A stretch of 11,378 bases of DNA from Tieghemiomyces parasiticus. Its lineage: Eukaryota > Kickxellomycota > Dimargaritomycetes > Dimargaritales > Dimargaritaceae. The notes beneath the pieces are model-generated. The model was not told the DNA's origin. It did not search any database and worked only from the letters and a program-made list of their open reading frames with translations. The stretch covers positions 1 to 11,378 of the forward strand of contig JANBPT010001281.1 of the NCBI GenBank assembly GCA_027575765.1. The letters are read 5' to 3'. Within the stretch, counting starts at the first letter, position 1. Each line of letters starts with the position of its first letter. Positions 1 through 9,225 of this stretch are shown one piece after another. The translations under genes were made by a program, and so were the position numbers.

Positions 1-1260
1 CCCGGTAGGCTTGGAGATTTACCTAGGGCGGAGTAGTCGCCAGAGTGGTAGGCCCCCAGAGACTGGGTGGAGGTGTAGTGTGGTGAGTGCGGATGGAGGG
101 GCATCGGGGTGGCAGACTGGTAATGTGGTGACAGGCAGTGGACTGAGCAGCGTGGGGCGTTATTGTACACAGTGGAGGAGGGGGATACCTGATGGCCTGG
201 TAGAGGGGATATAGATATATATAGTGCGGCAATGAATTAACATGAATGAAAATTATGTGGGTTAGTGATGGATGATCAATGACGGAGGTGATTCTAATGA
301 GCTGAGCTATCTTTCCCCCCAGAGTCCTTGGGCCTAGTCGTGAATATATAGACGTCGATAGTGATCGGCCGAGGCATGTCAAGGTTGCCCACCACAGGTT
401 CGCCGCATGGTTCGCAAAGCAGGGGTCATTTAGAAGACGGCGGCCAGCTCCTAGCGCTCGCCTGCACCGACAGCGGTAGGAAGGGTGCAAGGCGAGCTGA
501 TGGGTAGTGGCTGTTCAAGCGGGAGGAGGTAGGAGCGGCCCGCAAGGGGGAGGCAGTAGTGTGGAGACATGTGGCTCACAGCTGCGCTACCTCCGTAAAT
601 GACGCAGCGACGGCTAGGTCATCGTCTGGGGGATATTGCTTTGCTCTGCTAGAGTCAAGGTATACACTGCCTGACTGCCACAGGCCTAAACCAACATGGC
701 CCGACTAAGGTGCCACCCGCTCTTCTCGTCAACCCTGTCCGGCCGCTTGTAACCACTCCTTTCCTATCCACTGCCTCACACGCCCTGTTGGATTGAATTA
801 ACCCCTTGAGACGAGGCGCGGTTAACTTTGGCTGTGGGCCATAAATCCTAGGCGCGCATGATCGGCTTAAGGAGCAGTGGACTTACCTGCACGGGTGACG
901 AGGCGGTGACTGGGAGAGACGACGCTGGTTACAATGGAAACTGAACGATGAGCCGAAAAGTATCCTACTAGACAGGGAGCTGCGCCTCCGCGGCGGAGTT
1001 TCAAAAAAAAAAGAAGCAATGCCGGGGCCGTACTATTAGAAGGGGGCAGGTTCACACCCCGAATAGCACCCGGCCGAGAAAAAATCAGGAGTGTGGGACG
1101 AAGTGGCCTGCGGTGACAAAAAATAGGCGGGTGCGGAGTGATGGTTGGACGGAAACCAGGACGCGCAATCTCTCTTGGTCCACAGCCTATTGGTCGGGAT
1201 TCCGGGGGGAGGGGGTACACGGGCCTAACGTAGAGATGGGGTAACCTGGCCAAGTGAAAA
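1..1260. other. No identifiable gene
   Basis: The longest open frame (23-490, minus) has no ATG and no recognisable domain. A GTAAGT reads on the minus strand at 886-881, but no ATG lies in the 370 bases before it on that strand. An A10 run is at 1003-1012. The right end overlaps the G-quadruplex motif at 1196-1223. Confidence 0.5.
1196..1223 (+). other. Canonical G-quadruplex motif
   Basis: Four G-tracts of 3, 6, 5 and 3 bases are separated by loops of 5, 1 and 5 bases on the plus strand, which meets the G3+N1-7 rule. It lies just left of the purine-rich block. Folding is predicted, not shown. Confidence 0.6.
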
Positions 1261-1980
1261 GAGCAAAGACGGCGGTGAGAGTTGAGCGCTGGGCCCGGTG
1301 TGGCCGGGGGTCAGAAGAGTCGGGGCTAAAGTCAGTGGCGAAGAGCCGGTTTCGCACAGGTTGGCAAAAAAAAAACCAGTCGCTTGAGGCGGAGAGGGTG
1401 CACTCGAGCAGAGAAACCGGGGGACGTGGGGTATTAAAGAAGGCAGAGGACGGGGTAAAAGGCCATAAGCAGGTGAACAGATACTAGAGCAACATTGAGA
1501 GGAAGCGTAGAAGTGGAAAAGAGAGTCGACCGGGCACACCGCTGGTGGGGCCGTTGATAACGTTGGCTCGGTGTGGAGAGTCGCAAAAAGGGTATCGCAT
1601 ATAGGCAGCGGGAAGGAGGAGAGGTGGTGGAGGCGGACGGCGCGGAATGGTCAGCCGGAATATATTAATCAAAAACCGCGACGGGCAGGATCGTGGGCGA
1701 GAGAAAGGAGAGGGGTAGAGACATGGCTACTGGGCGAGCACAGATGACTGAAAAGGGCAGGTCGCGAGGGGGATCTTTCCTTCCTGGCAACCACTGGCCG
1801 ACTGCCTGGCCGTAAAAGGCGGAAGAGACGCGGGGCCAAAAGAGGAGAGGCTGGAATCGTTCCAGGCCCAAGGGTGCGATACGCCGTCGTCGTGGGCGAT
1901 TGCTCGGCAGCGCCCAGCCTCGGGTGGGAAAGTGGGGAATGCGGGGGCGCCCGGGAAAGATGCCTATGGCGGAGGAGGCC
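1261..1980. other. Purine-rich block (plus strand), no gene identified
   Basis: By hand count about 480 of 720 bases are A or G on the plus strand, so the minus strand is two-thirds pyrimidine. This is the same composition seen before RPB12 and SKP1 on their coding strands, so the block could be the upstream region of an unrecognised minus-strand gene. No protein family was recognised in any of the six frames. Confidence 0.5.
1922..1955 (+). other. Canonical G-quadruplex motif with five G-tracts
   Basis: G-tracts of 3, 3, 4, 5 and 3 bases have loops of 1, 5, 5 and 5 bases on the plus strand, so a four-tract quadruplex has one spare tract. It lies at the right end of the purine-rich block. 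Confidence 0.6.
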
Positions 1981-4758
1981 TAGTAATTTTGAGAGAATAG
2001 CCGGCCAAGCGTGTGGTTGCCTGCTCCCCGTTTAGGTAATTTGTCGTGCATCCCACACTTGTCTAGCCTGGATGGGCGATGGTTTGGCTGCGTGTTTCTA
2101 GATTGCGCCGGGGGACACGCGCCCACATTCCAGACCTGCGCTCGTATCTACGGCCTGACCCTTCCCTCCCGACCGCTACACCTTAAGCGACCCGGGCCTT
2201 CACTCACACCTGTCGTTCCAGCACTCGTCGGTTGCGCTACCGCCGGCGGTCGATCCCTGTAGGATGGACCCGTCGTTGCTATTCGCCTGCATCACTCCTC
2301 ATGATCGCCCCCTCCCTCTCCTGCTCCACCTCCACTCGTTCGGCACCAGTCGAGGTCCACTGCCACCGCCTGATGACCGAGTTACCTGGCGTACTGACGG
2401 AGCTCCTTGTGTCAGTAATGAGGTTGCTTTGCTGCGTAAGACCACGGCCAGATAGACTCGCTGGCCTGAGGCAGTAACTGCACTAGCAAGAGACAGCCTG
2501 GTGTAAATCGATTCCCACTCAGCGTCTGCTTTAATCGACAATGTGACAACGCCGCCATCCTACCATTCAATACGGGTCGATATAGAGCCGCCTCGACTAC
2601 ACAGCCCGTCCCCATCTGTTGCTCACCCATAAGCTTTGGGACAAAAAGAAGGGTTAGGGCCCCAGCTCTCCACTACTCAGGCACGGAGTCTCCGTTCTTG
2701 AATGCAGATATTGCTCATTTATGCCTCAGGGTCGGACTCTCCGTCCCCCTTGGCCTTTTTTTTTTTCCAATACCCCCCTCGTCTGCATTGCCTTTTACTG
2801 ACCCCTTCAGGTCCGGCTACAGTTGGTGGCGTCCAATAATGATTATGTCGCGGGTTCCTTGCATTGCATCTGCTCCATCAACTGCCGTGCATCAAAGTGC
2901 GCCTTCCACCAGGTCGGTATGTTTACAGCTTCTAGCCCCATTACCCTGGTTTCCCTACTTTGATACTCTAGGCTGGGATACGGCGTCACCCATGCACAAG
3001 CCCGGGCGGGCCAAACGGGTGGGTTTGGCAAGGAAGGGGTCCCTGAGCTTAACCCCCCCTTCCCTGAACACGGGAATGAGAGTGGGATAGAAATGGCGAG
3101 GGGTTGGTTGTTTGCAGGTGACCACCCGTGGGCTGATTCGAAGGCGTTCTAGCTCCACACCTGCTTGTTTTTAGGGGAGCAGAGTGTGAATGTACACTGT
3201 TGGAGTGACCTGCGCCTGTCACTCCTCGCTTGCCTAAAGTAGGAGCTCTGATGAAAAATAAAATAAAAAAAAGGGATAGTGACGACTGTGGAGGGTGGAG
3301 AGTGGCCAGCAAGTCATCAAACCTGGTAGTCTAACCCTCGTGGCCACAGGGCTGGCCTGCGACATTTTGTAGGGAGAGTGTACGTTAGTAAGCATCGTGC
3401 GACCATGGTTGGCCCGATTAGTCGCACCTCCACGTTTGTCCTAGGGACTCGAGACGGAGGCGCCGCCATCCTGCACGGCGTACTCCACCGACAAAGACTA
3501 GCGAGCCTTGTTGAGGTCACCTGGCTATCGGTCATGTAGAGCAGGTCAGTGATAACGTTGGAAAAGAAAATTATGGCACCATCTATCCGATACTGGCTAA
3601 GGGATCCTGCCGTCCTCTTTTTTTTTCCAGCGGCAAGAGTACAGGGGCCAAAATAAAGTTGCGCGACAAGGATGTGGCTGACACCCTTCGTAGCGGCCTC
3701 CGCTCTTACTTCACCATTTCTTACCCGATATGAAGCGGTTCTGTAAATCGGTAGTTTGACACTAGCGCTAGCCCGACTAACCCCATAAAACCTTAACCTG
3801 TTCAGGCAGGCCCTCCTCTCGCTGGGTGTTCAGCCGACGAGTTGGTCTAAATGGGTATCACCCCTACATCGTGTGGCGTTTGATCCATACTTCTGTACCT
3901 CCTCGGGTAGTGTCCAAAGCGCGACTGCACGCGTACTGAAACTAACCAGTAAATTCCACCCCACCTCCGCCCTGAGCTACTTCGTCGGGTATTTTGCCGG
4001 ACGATCCACGATACCCCTGCTGCTGGATCACACCGATGCTGCACTTGGCCAGAGCCGGCTGGATTAAAGTATTGCCGAAGGGATGCGCAGAATTGGGTAG
4101 TGCGCCTATGCTCAACTTAAAGGCCGGCCGTAGTGATTAGCTTCCCCGGAGCGCCCAACTAGGGACGAGCCAGCTGTAATTAATCTGAGCCTTGGGTAAT
4201 TACCTCATGTGGCCAAGAAGGGTCTTCCGAAGTCATCAGAGACTCTAAAGAGTTACATAGAGCCGCTTCTGACCGGGGTGAAGGGTGGTCTTCGGGATCC
4301 GGCTTGGGTCTAAATATCTGTCCGAGTATGGTTAGAGTACTGATCGCTCTAATGTGGTTTTATCTTCGGATCGCGGTGACGGTAAGGTGTAGCGGATAAC
4401 CGATCGTCCTTCGTCGCCCTTCTATGGATGGAAAGTGTAGGCTGCCAAAACCACGGCTGACAGACAGCCTTAACGGATCGGACATGGTAGTCTATTATTA
4501 GGATGAGCCTAGTGTCAGGGATCCAAAGTACTTACCCATTATTGTGGGGCTTCATGCTGTCCCAACCAGATGAAAACTCTGACTCAACAGGGTTTAAAGG
4601 GACACCGACCCATATACATCACAACAGCCTGGGAAATGCTAGCGTGAATAAAAAGAGTTTATAATACTGAAGGCACTGCTCTCCTCGGTGATTAGGCCCG
4701 CAAGGACTGGTCTAATTGAGAATGTTTTAACCTGCCACTTCCGCCACTACTACAACGA
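1981..4758. other. No confirmed gene; pyrimidine-rich stretches and weak exon candidates
   Basis: The region 2161-2360 is pyrimidine-rich on the plus strand. Splice-like acceptors occur at 2810 (plus), 3630 (plus) and 4059 (minus), each followed by a short open frame, but none matches a family I know and no clean GTAAGT donor pairs with them. The first 200 bp on the right are the 3' flank of RNA15. Confidence 0.45.
2756..2766. repeat. T11 homopolymer
   Basis: Eleven consecutive T inside a pyrimidine-rich stretch that continues to an ACTGAC...TTCAG sequence at 2797-2810, which resembles a branch point and 3' splice site. No gene is confirmed here. Confidence 0.8.
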
Positions 4759-6322
4759 TTACTGGGGGGGCATCCCGCCTGGCTGGCTGCCTTGGGCTGC
4801 GGCGACCTGGGCCATTAGAAGCCGGAGCTGTTCTTTCTGCGCAGGCGGCAATCTTTCCACCTCTTGCGGGGGCAAGGTCAGGAGCTGGGCCAGCAAGGCC
4901 TGCTGCTGAAGCAACGGGTTACCAGCCGGGATTCCTCCTGGCGCCGCCACCCCAGGGACATTGGGTACCATCGGCGGTGGTGGTGGCGGGAGCTGATTCG
5001 CCGGCTGCTGGGACTGCATGATTTGCTGTAAGGTGGGATGTGTGTTTCGCGGTTGGCGTTGTAAGGCAGGTGGTAAGGTGATGTGACGAAAGTTGGCAGG
5101 GTCGCGTTAATCAAATAATTGTTACAGTTATCCGAAGTGGTGTTGGTCAGCTCCAAGCCAGTTGGGTCCAAAGGCGTAGCCTCTGTCGACGTTCAGCCAC
5201 CATGACTTACCTGGACCGCCTGGGGATCAATGAGACCGAGCATCAACATGGCCTGGAACAAAGCGTAGGTCAACTGGGGGTTGGATGATAGCAACGAGTG
5301 CGCCTGGTCAGGCTGGGTCAGCGCCAGGTTCTGTCAAATCCACCGGGGAGGTATAGGAGAGTCAGATCGTTTGGAGTGGTTAGTGCATCAAAGTCCGTCA
5401 TATCAAAAAGTTAATCCACTCGGTAATGCAGGCATCTCGCCTCCTTAAGAAGACCCAGTCGGCTCCCGCAATCATGTGGTCGGTTACCGTCGGGTCGACC
5501 CAGTACTTACTCGTGTGTAGGCCAGGAGATCGTGGAGCTGCGGTTGCGACATTGAGGCCAAGGTTTTGGAGATGGCGTCGGTGACCGAGATGTTGGGGTT
5601 GCTAGCGGCAACGCTGTTGAAGGCCACGATCGGGTTGATGTTAGGGGCGGGGCCGCGGGCCTGCGAAGTGAGAATATAGAAAACAAAGGAGGAGCATAAT
5701 GAGGGGTATGATAAACAACTGGACCCGGGATAAGAGTGCCATATTTGGACCGAACCGGCATGTGGCCGGAAGTATCGCGCTTTGCATGCGATTTCAATCA
5801 TTCCCATTATCCAGTTAGTGCATGAAACTTACCTGACCGCCCCCCATACCCGATGGGTCAGCGTGCCCGGCATCAACGGGTCCGCCACGCACGTCAAAGC
5901 CGTAGCGGCGGCACATAGACGGGTTAGCAAAGTCGACGCGGAGCTTACGACCGCCAACCTCATAGTCCCGCAGGTTGCGCACGGCACTCTGGGCCGTTTC
6001 CACGTCGAAGAACTCACAGAAACCGAACCCTTTGGGCTTGCTGGTTTCCCGATCGAACACCAACTGAAAGTTAACCACGGGGCCCGCGGCCTTGAAAATT
6101 TCAATCAGCTGTTCTTCGGCATACTCGAAGGGAATGTTGCCCACTGGTTACGGTACGATGGATTCCGAATAAAAAGAGATGCATGTGGTGCAGGGTTAAA
6201 GTACCGGTCAGGATTGACGTGCCCAGGGAAGGTCGTTCGTGAGTCACCTCCCACGAGCTTTGGAGTCAGGGCTTCAACTTACCGAGTACTACCGTGGACG
6301 GTCGGGCTGGAGGGTGGTTCAT
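4759..6322 (-). CDS. RNA15: Cleavage/polyadenylation factor subunit RNA15 (CstF-64/CSTF2 family), five exons, complete
   Basis: Seen: exons on the minus strand are 6322-6283, 6143-5833, 5660-5511, 5330-5211 and 5025-4759 (stop TAA), joining in frame to 295 residues, close to the size of yeast Rna15. An RRM spans about residues 10-86, with RNP2 VLVGNI at 12-17 (split by intron 1) and RNP1 KGFGFCEF at 51-58. A Gly/Pro linker follows. Residues about 118-210 match the CstF-64 hinge (contains NPQLTYALFQAML), which in the family binds CstF-77/Rna14. A six-proline run lies at 220-225. The last 50 residues contain the helical C-terminal domain (LTLPPQEVERLPPAQKEQL). Known for the family: nuclear, binds U/GU-rich RNA near the cleavage site and helps 3'-end formation. 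The start at 6322 was chosen because it lies just before the RRM with G at -3; the frame stays open upstream to about 6490, so a longer N-terminus is not excluded. Introns are 139, 172, 180 and 185 nt, all starting GTAAGT. Confidence 0.95.
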
Positions 6323-6699
6323 GGCGCTATTAGTACAGCCGGCAGGAAAGGGATGGGTGGTCTCCGCTAGTCGAGGGAAAGCGCTTTTCTGGCCGCTAGG
6401 TACGTTAACCTGATGCCGACGACGACTATTCCGGAAATCTTGCGGGGGGGGTACGGTCGGTAGTCGGTGAGTATGAGCTGGTGAAGCCACTGATGCAAGT
6501 AATGGGCGGATGGGTCGGATGGCGGAGATTCATGGACAATTAGGTTGCAGAGCCTTGGACGTGGCATGCGAGCCGAAGCCGTAGCCAAGACCGGCCTTGC
6601 CGCCTGGTAAGTCGCGCTGACCAGTCGCGTCTGAAGCTACGATTCGCCGTCAAAGGTTAGGCTCAGCATTAAGCGTCATTTCCGCCTCGGTATGACTTA

Positions 6700-6707
6700 T
6701 CACGTGA
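6700..6707. promoter_or_regulatory. TCACGTGA palindrome, candidate bHLH factor site
   Basis: TCACGTGA contains the E-box CACGTG and sits in a 10-bp perfect palindrome (6699-6708). In fungi this core is bound by Cbf1, Pho4 and Tye7-type bHLH proteins, with the flanking bases seen here favoured by Cbf1-like factors. It lies at the exact midpoint between the two divergent start codons, about 380 bp from each. Which factor binds, and whether it acts on both genes, is not shown by the sequence. Confidence 0.45.
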
Positions 6708-6870
6708 TTTTTACTTGGCCGCAGTCCGTTTACCGATTGTGTGAATACGGCGGCCGAAGGGTGGGGGGGTTTATTTGACAGTACCCTACCCTCCCACCAC
6801 CAAGGTGACCATGAGTTATGGCGGACACAGGAATCAAAGTGTACCGGAAGCCTAGGCCTACCATTTGTTC

Positions 6871-6880
6871 TTTTTTTTTT
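6871..6880. promoter_or_regulatory. Poly(dA:dT) tract upstream of RPB12
   Basis: A run of ten T lies about 210 bp before the RPB12 start codon, inside the divergent promoter region. Poly(dA:dT) tracts are known to disfavour nucleosomes in fungal promoters. The role here is inferred from position only. Confidence 0.35.
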
Positions 6881-7020
6881 GTCTTTAACCCGGCGGTATT
6901 ATTGAAAAACAGTACACTCTGCCTCCAGCTAGCCGAATGCCATTGCTGACACCCTAGCCGGTTGGAATGTGCTTATGAGTGACAATTTTCCCAACGCAGC
7001 TATCCTTCCACATTTCCATT

Positions 7021-7090
7021 CACTTTCTACCTGTATTTTCCTTTTCTTTTCGTTATCAATCTTGAGCCGAACCAACTCCCATCCATCACT
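7021..7090 (+). promoter_or_regulatory. Pyrimidine-rich leader of RPB12
   Basis: By hand count 51 of the 70 bases before the start codon are C or T, including CCTTTTCTTTT. Pyrimidine-rich stretches around transcription starts are common in highly expressed fungal genes. The transcription start itself cannot be placed from sequence. Confidence 0.45.
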
Positions 7091-7513
7091 ATGCAGCAGC
7101 CATCGTCTTTCCCCCAAGGTCCTGGTGTCACCGCTATCCAGCAGCCGTTAGCCATGCCTTACCTGTGTGCGGGTAAGTCCTCCTTATTGACCTTTATATT
7201 CGCTGAGGGGTGATACCTTTGGCCAATGCCAACGCGCAACCTTGATGTGGCGTGGAAGCAAGAATTTTACCTTGTCCGAGTTCAAGCGTGGTCTTTTTTA
7301 AAGGGTCTACCGTCCACTAAACCAATGTCGAGACCTATTCATAGCTATTAACCACCTTAATAAGCGACTACTTCCCCCTTCAATTAACAATGTCCAGAAT
7401 GCGGTTCCAACAACGAAATCAAGCCCCGCGAGCCTATCCGCTGTCGGGAGTGTGGCCACCGTGTGCTGTACAAGAAGCGTACCGCACGTATGGTCCAGTT
7501 CGAGGCACGCTAA
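7091..7513 (+). CDS. RPB12: DNA-directed RNA polymerases I, II and III subunit RPABC4 (Rpb12), two exons, complete
   Basis: Seen: exon 1 is 7091-7172 and exon 2 is 7398-7513 (stop TAA), giving 65 residues; the family is about 58-70. Residues 26-46 form the zinc ribbon, with metal ligands C26, C29, C43 and C46, and the signature [15 protein letters not shown] followed by the basic tail [15 protein letters not shown], which is the most conserved part of Rpb12. The first 23 residues are a low-conservation Gln/Pro-rich tail. The 225-nt intron (GTAAGT...CCAG) splits the Glu28 codon, so it separates the first two zinc cysteines. Known for the family: a small structural subunit shared by all three nuclear RNA polymerases, essential in yeast. 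The ATG at 7091 has A at -3 and follows a pyrimidine-rich leader. The gene is divergent from RNA15. Confidence 0.97.
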
Positions 7514-8611
7514 ACCATCGAAAGCACCCGAGCAGAGTCAGGACCTGGTCGGAGAGGGGGGGGCGGTGCAAGTAAACCGCTTGGAAGCGGCCGCTGGCAA
7601 CCGGTCTCCTCCCGGTATTCGACATTAGGAAATCACGCCCATGGGCTGGCTTGTACATTGGTCTCGGTGTCCGTTTCATATGCGGGCCGAGGCGTTGTTG
7701 GATTAAAGATTAGTTTATGAACATTCTTATCTCAATGTTTCTTGTTGACTACGTAATATGAATCGGGTTATGCACAGCCCGCTGCCAGGTCCCGTACACA
7801 AATGTCTAGCAGTCAAAGTTGTGTGGGGTGACAGAGTTTATTTGTCTACTGTATTCTGCAGATGTGTTCGTATAGCAGCATATTTATTTTTGCACATATT
7901 GAGATGAAACTTTTTCTCTACCCACTCGCCAACGGTGCGTCTTGGGTGACGCGTTGGTTGCACGGGCTCTGGCCAGCCAGTATGCGTCATCGCATTTTGC
8001 GCCAGAACTAGTGGATCCTGCGTTGCACCTGTTGCTGTTGATGTCGCTGACGCCAGGTCCTCGAGCTGCACCGACAGTGCCAGGTAGATGCTACTTGCCA
8101 TACCAGCCGAGGTCAATGCCCTTGATGGCTGGGCTGTAAACTGATCGGGGCTATTATTCACCACCATTGATGATTGCTGTGGTCGGAATAATCGTCGACT
8201 TATGATCGCAGCCTCAACAGAGACCTCTCACCTGGATTCGGAACGATCACGATACGCCGAGTCCATCGAAGTCACCTGCACCGATTGATGCATTATCCTA
8301 CGGTTAGTCTTTCTTAGGATAGCATGCTTCAGTGTCCTCTCGTCTCCTTCATGCTGTGTTGTTTCCCTGCTGCTTTTCTATGATGTATTCATCACTCCTG
8401 TTACTTCACATCAACAGTTGAAAGTTAAGGCCAGAATGGAAATATAGTATCTGTCCGCTGGCCGCTTTAATAAACGAGAGACTGCCCTATAGCCCTTTGC
8501 TTTTATATCGTATTCCCAACCCCTGTGTATTTAATACACCATAATCCTCTTGAACCTCCGGGCCAACGGTGAGATTCCGGAGTGGTTCCGGTGTGCAAAG
8601 TCCCAGGATGA

Positions 8612-8636
8612 TGGTGGTGGTGGTGGTGGTGGTGGT
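8612..8636 (+). repeat. (TGG)8 trinucleotide microsatellite
   Basis: Eight perfect TGG units plus a T, following ATGA. A plus-strand frame of about 60 codons crosses it and would read it as polyglycine, while the opposite strand would read polyproline, but neither frame shows a recognisable domain. It is treated as a simple repeat in intergenic DNA. Confidence 0.85.
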
Positions 8637-9213
8637 CTGGTGCCTGCCAAGGCTGCAGAGTGCAAGGCCACTACTACTGCTGACCAGAAGCCACGGGTGA
8701 AGTGCCAGCACAAAGGCTGTTTCCCTCCAGGTCCATAAAGAACTCTCCGGCCCTGTTATCCCAGGGCTAAGATGCAACAAAAGCAAGCTACCTAGGCCAC
8801 TCTCCATGCGATGTAATGGAGGGGAGGCGGCCTAGAGGTGAGTCGGCTGGGCAGAGAAGCCTCATCTAAGAAATGGAATGAACAACTGCAGCCTGCCGTG
8901 TGACAACGTACTAATAGTCTCGGCCTTTGGCCATTCTGCTAACATTCTCACTTTGCCGTATGTTCATTGACACAAACGACTCGGCTCGCTAAATTCAACA
9001 TTTGCCACCATCGAAACTCATATTCACAGGACACGCGCCGCAAATACTACACACTGTTGGCGTGCTATTCATCATCGCATGGCGCAAACTTGTTTGAAAA
9101 TAATCGTAGTTTAGTCCGACACTACCAGCTGCGCACGGATAGTTTTGAGTGTTGGGTGTAAAAATAGGTCACTAAATATACGCTGTACTCTTGCTTCGCC
9201 AGCTGCTCATATA

Positions 9214-9225
9214 CATATATATATG
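9214..9225. repeat. AT dinucleotide palindrome
   Basis: CATATATATATG is a 12-bp perfect palindrome of alternating A and T. It is a short simple repeat with no associated gene. Confidence 0.7.

Larger units (their letters stand above)
6323..7090. promoter_or_regulatory. Divergent intergenic/promoter region between RNA15 and RPB12
   Basis: The two start codons face away from each other across 768 bp with no other gene that I can support between them. The stretch must therefore carry both promoters. It holds a perfect ATCACGTGAT palindrome at 6699-6708, a T10 tract at 6871-6880, and a pyrimidine-rich leader before RPB12. No clear TATA box was seen for either gene. Co-regulation of the pair is an inference. 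Confidence 0.7.

Noticed and set aside
23..490. 155-codon open frame on the minus strand
   Set aside because: It contains no ATG, has low-complexity Pro/Tyr/His stretches and no recognisable domain.
881..886. GTAAGT on the minus strand after CCCGTGCAG
   Set aside because: No ATG on that strand in the preceding 370 bases, no coding match, and no more orphan donors than chance predicts.
5782..6333. 183-codon open frame antisense to RNA15 exons 1 and 2
   Set aside because: It is a shadow of the RRM-coding exon, which is identified by clear RNP motifs on the other strand.
6567..6611. ATG-led 13-codon frame (MRAEAVAKTGLAA) running into GTAAGT on the plus strand, upstream of RPB12
   Set aside because: No downstream exon could be joined to it. 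About five to six GTAAGT hexamers are expected by chance over both strands of this window, and only three unassigned ones are present, so they carry no signal. It could still be a 5' UTR intron of RPB12.
8004..8018. 15-base match to the SpeI/BamHI part of a common cloning-vector polylinker (AGAACTAGTGGATCC)
   Set aside because: The match was recalled from memory, stops abruptly on both sides, and no other vector sequence is nearby. Contamination or chimerism is not supported.
7838..8167. 109-codon ATG-started frame on the minus strand
   Set aside because: One or two frames of this length are expected by chance in the window, the opposite strand is also open, and no family was recognised.
8550..8738. 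Plus-strand frame crossing the TGG repeat, with polyglycine and several cysteines
   Set aside because: No flanking splice signals of the type used by the confirmed genes and no known domain. The repeat alone explains its appearance.
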